From Bacillota bacterium (GTDB lineage: Bacteria > Bacillota_B > Desulfitobacteriia > Desulfitobacteriales > Desulfitobacteriaceae), in assembly GCA_021779415.1 (NCBI GenBank), contig JAJYAS010000085.1, positions 1 through 9,602 on the forward strand: 9,602 nt of DNA, read 5' to 3'. The translations under genes and the position numbers were made by a program. Below the pieces are notes generated by a model. It had not been told where the DNA came from, made no database searches, and was given only the letters and a program-made list of their open reading frames with translations. Shown one piece after another: positions 7,526 to 9,602 of this stretch; the stretch's first letter is position 1; each line of letters starts with the position of its first letter.

Positions 7526-7581
7526 AGTGCAGTGTTTCTGTAATGAGGTTAACCTCGTATAGATGCTGCACTTTGTTTATT
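7526..7581 (+). terminator. Probable intrinsic terminator of greA
   Basis: A long imperfect stem is seen. AGTGCAG (7526-7532) pairs with CTGCACT (7566-7572), extended by two G-U pairs. After a 2-base bulge, 7537-7541 pairs with 7559-7563. After one bulged A, 7543-7548 pairs with 7553-7558 around a TTAA loop. The apex is the palindrome GAGGTTAACCTC. That makes about 20 base pairs, followed directly by the U-rich TTTGTTTATT. It separates greA from the lysS promoter. Confidence 0.75.
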
Positions 7582-7599
7582 GATTATTTTTGATTTTCC

Positions 7600-7629
7600 T
7601 TGTTTAAGGGCGTCAAAGTTTGGTAAAAT
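7600..7629 (+). promoter_or_regulatory. lysS promoter (extended -10)
   Basis: TTGTTT (7600-7605), 18 bases, then TAAAAT (7624-7629) preceded by TGG, which forms an extended -10 element. The predicted start near 7636 gives a short leader of about 30 bases carrying the GGAGG ribosome binding site (7652-7656). There is no room for a T-box or other long leader regulator between this promoter and the gene. Confidence 0.65.
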
Positions 7630-7662
7630 TGATAAGATAAGAAGACAAAATGGAGGAATTAA

Positions 7663-9162
<1,500 letters not shown>

Positions 9163-9173
9163 AGAAGATTAAG

Positions 9174-9216
9174 TGTTCAAAGGCTGATCCAATAATTTTA
9201 GATCAGCCTTTGAACA
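9174..9216. terminator. Perfect 16-bp hairpin after lysS, terminator-like without U-tract
   Basis: TGTTCAAAGGCTGATC (9174-9189) and its exact complement GATCAGCCTTTGAACA (9201-9216) flank an 11-base AT-rich loop. It starts 11 bases after the lysS stop. The bases that follow (TGTATCGG) contain no run of T, and the other strand has none either, so it is not a standard intrinsic terminator in either direction. A role in ending or protecting the lysS message is inferred from position and stability. Confidence 0.6.
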
Positions 9217-9404
9217 TGTATCGGAAAGTATAATTTTGCGATGGCAAAGGGTACCTATACTTGTTTAAGGGTTAAGAATGGGAATTGATATTGAGAACAA
9301 GTATTTCCTAAATAAATATTGTGTCTTTAGGGGATTAATTGAGTAAAAGGGAGAATAATAGAGTTAAACAAGTAAAATAATATTATTATAGCCTCATAGG
9401 ATAG
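9217..9404. other. Non-coding AT-rich spacer upstream of the rRNA promoter
   Basis: No gene is supported here; the longest starts give peptides of about 15 codons without ribosome binding sites. It holds a perfect 9-base inverted repeat, ATACTTGTT (9257-9265) and AACAAGTAT (9296-9304), with a 30-base spacer. It also has an AT-only tract with the palindrome AATAATATTATT (9376-9387), about 20 bases upstream of the probable rRNA -35, where an UP element could lie. Confidence 0.5.
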
Positions 9405-9434
9405 TTGATTGGGATCTTATAGTTGTGGTATAGT
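9405..9434 (+). promoter_or_regulatory. Probable rRNA operon promoter
   Basis: TTGATT (9405-9410), 18 bases, TATAGT (9429-9434), with TGG just before the -10 forming an extended -10. An AT-rich tract lies upstream and a boxA-containing leader downstream. Transcription would start near 9441, at the foot of a TTGTCGT/ACGACAA stem (9440-9446, 9469-9475). No ORF follows, which fits an RNA operon. Confidence 0.6.
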
Positions 9435-9491
9435 AATATTTGTCGTTCGGGGAACAATATAAGCGTAGACGACAAGGAAAACAATGGTCTT

Positions 9492-9506
9492 TGGTCTTTG
9501 AAAACT
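9492..9506 (+). promoter_or_regulatory. boxA-like rRNA antitermination element
   Basis: TGGTCTTTGAAAACT closely resembles the Bacillus rRNA leader boxA (TGTTCTTTGAAAACT, quoted from memory), where NusB/NusE bind to make polymerase resistant to termination. The seven bases before it (9485-9491, TGGTCTT) are an exact tandem copy of its first seven bases. Confidence 0.65.
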
Positions 9507-9530
9507 AAACAACAAGGACAGCCAATGAGA

Positions 9531-9548
9531 GAAACTCGCAAGAGTTTC
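9531..9548 (+). other. GNRA-tetraloop hairpin in the rRNA leader
   Basis: GAAACTC (9531-9537) and GAGTTTC (9542-9548) form a perfect 7-bp stem closed by a GCAA tetraloop (9538-9541), an especially stable RNA hairpin class. It lies 24 bases after boxA. It may help leader folding or processing; the function is not known from sequence alone. Confidence 0.65.
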
Positions 9549-9602
9549 AAAAGAAACAAAGAGCAAGTCATCATCTTCTACCAAGAAGTTGAAATAACTT
9601 TT

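Larger units (their letters stand above)
9441..9602 (+). other. Pre-16S rRNA leader (partial, runs off the window)
   Basis: The segment lacks coding potential and has the parts expected before a Gram-positive 16S gene: a start-proximal 7-bp stem, a boxA-like sequence, a tetraloop hairpin and an A-rich end. The mature 16S 5' end (AGAGTTTGATC type) is not reached, so an rRNA gene immediately downstream is inferred rather than seen. Confidence 0.6.

Noticed and set aside
9386..9574. Minus-strand open frame of 62 codons at the right end
   Set aside because: It is antisense to the rRNA leader elements (promoter, boxA, hairpin) and has no protein-like features.

Overview
The window is a compact, entirely plus-strand stretch of Gram-positive (Firmicutes) chromosome. 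It holds nine protein genes: nadA (5' end cut off), nadB, nadC, birA, bioY, coaX, dusB, greA and lysS. It ends in what looks like the promoter and leader of a ribosomal RNA operon whose 16S gene lies just past the right edge. The gene order, the Bacillus-type boxA, the strong AGGAGG-like ribosome binding sites and the moderate GC content suggest a clostridial organism of the Desulfitobacterium/Desulfosporosinus kind. That placement is inferred from gene content and synteny; no search was run.

Region 1 (1-4295) is a tight operon. nadA, nadB and nadC form the complete de novo route from aspartate to nicotinate mononucleotide. nadB and nadC overlap by 35 bases, and birA starts on the base after the nadC stop codon (TAAATG). 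birA encodes the two-domain type of biotin ligase that is also a biotin-sensing repressor.

Region 2 (4296-6766) begins with a textbook BirA operator: perfect 9-base arms, a 16-base spacer and a TATAAT inside the spacer. It sits directly in front of bioY, the substrate-binding membrane subunit of the biotin transporter. The repressor gene and its likely target promoter are therefore neighbours. coaX (type III pantothenate kinase, first step of CoA synthesis) and dusB (tRNA dihydrouridine synthase) follow with short gaps and may be co-transcribed.

Region 3 (6767-9216) holds greA and lysS. greA has its own promoter that matches the sigma-A consensus exactly (TTGACA, 17 bases, TATAAT). That promoter is bracketed by a perfect 11-base inverted repeat and followed by a leader of about 125 bases with hairpin potential. 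A long terminator-like hairpin separates greA from lysS, which has an extended -10 promoter. A perfect 16-bp hairpin with no U-tract follows lysS.

Region 4 (9217-9602) is non-coding. It carries an AT-rich tract, an extended -10 promoter, a start-proximal hairpin, a boxA-like antitermination sequence with a tandem 7-base repeat, and a GCAA-tetraloop hairpin, as expected of a pre-16S leader.

The proteins are all well-known housekeeping enzymes and I see no new protein system. The parts worth a second look are regulatory: the BirA/bioY circuit, the inverted repeat around the greA promoter with its structured leader, and the rRNA leader.
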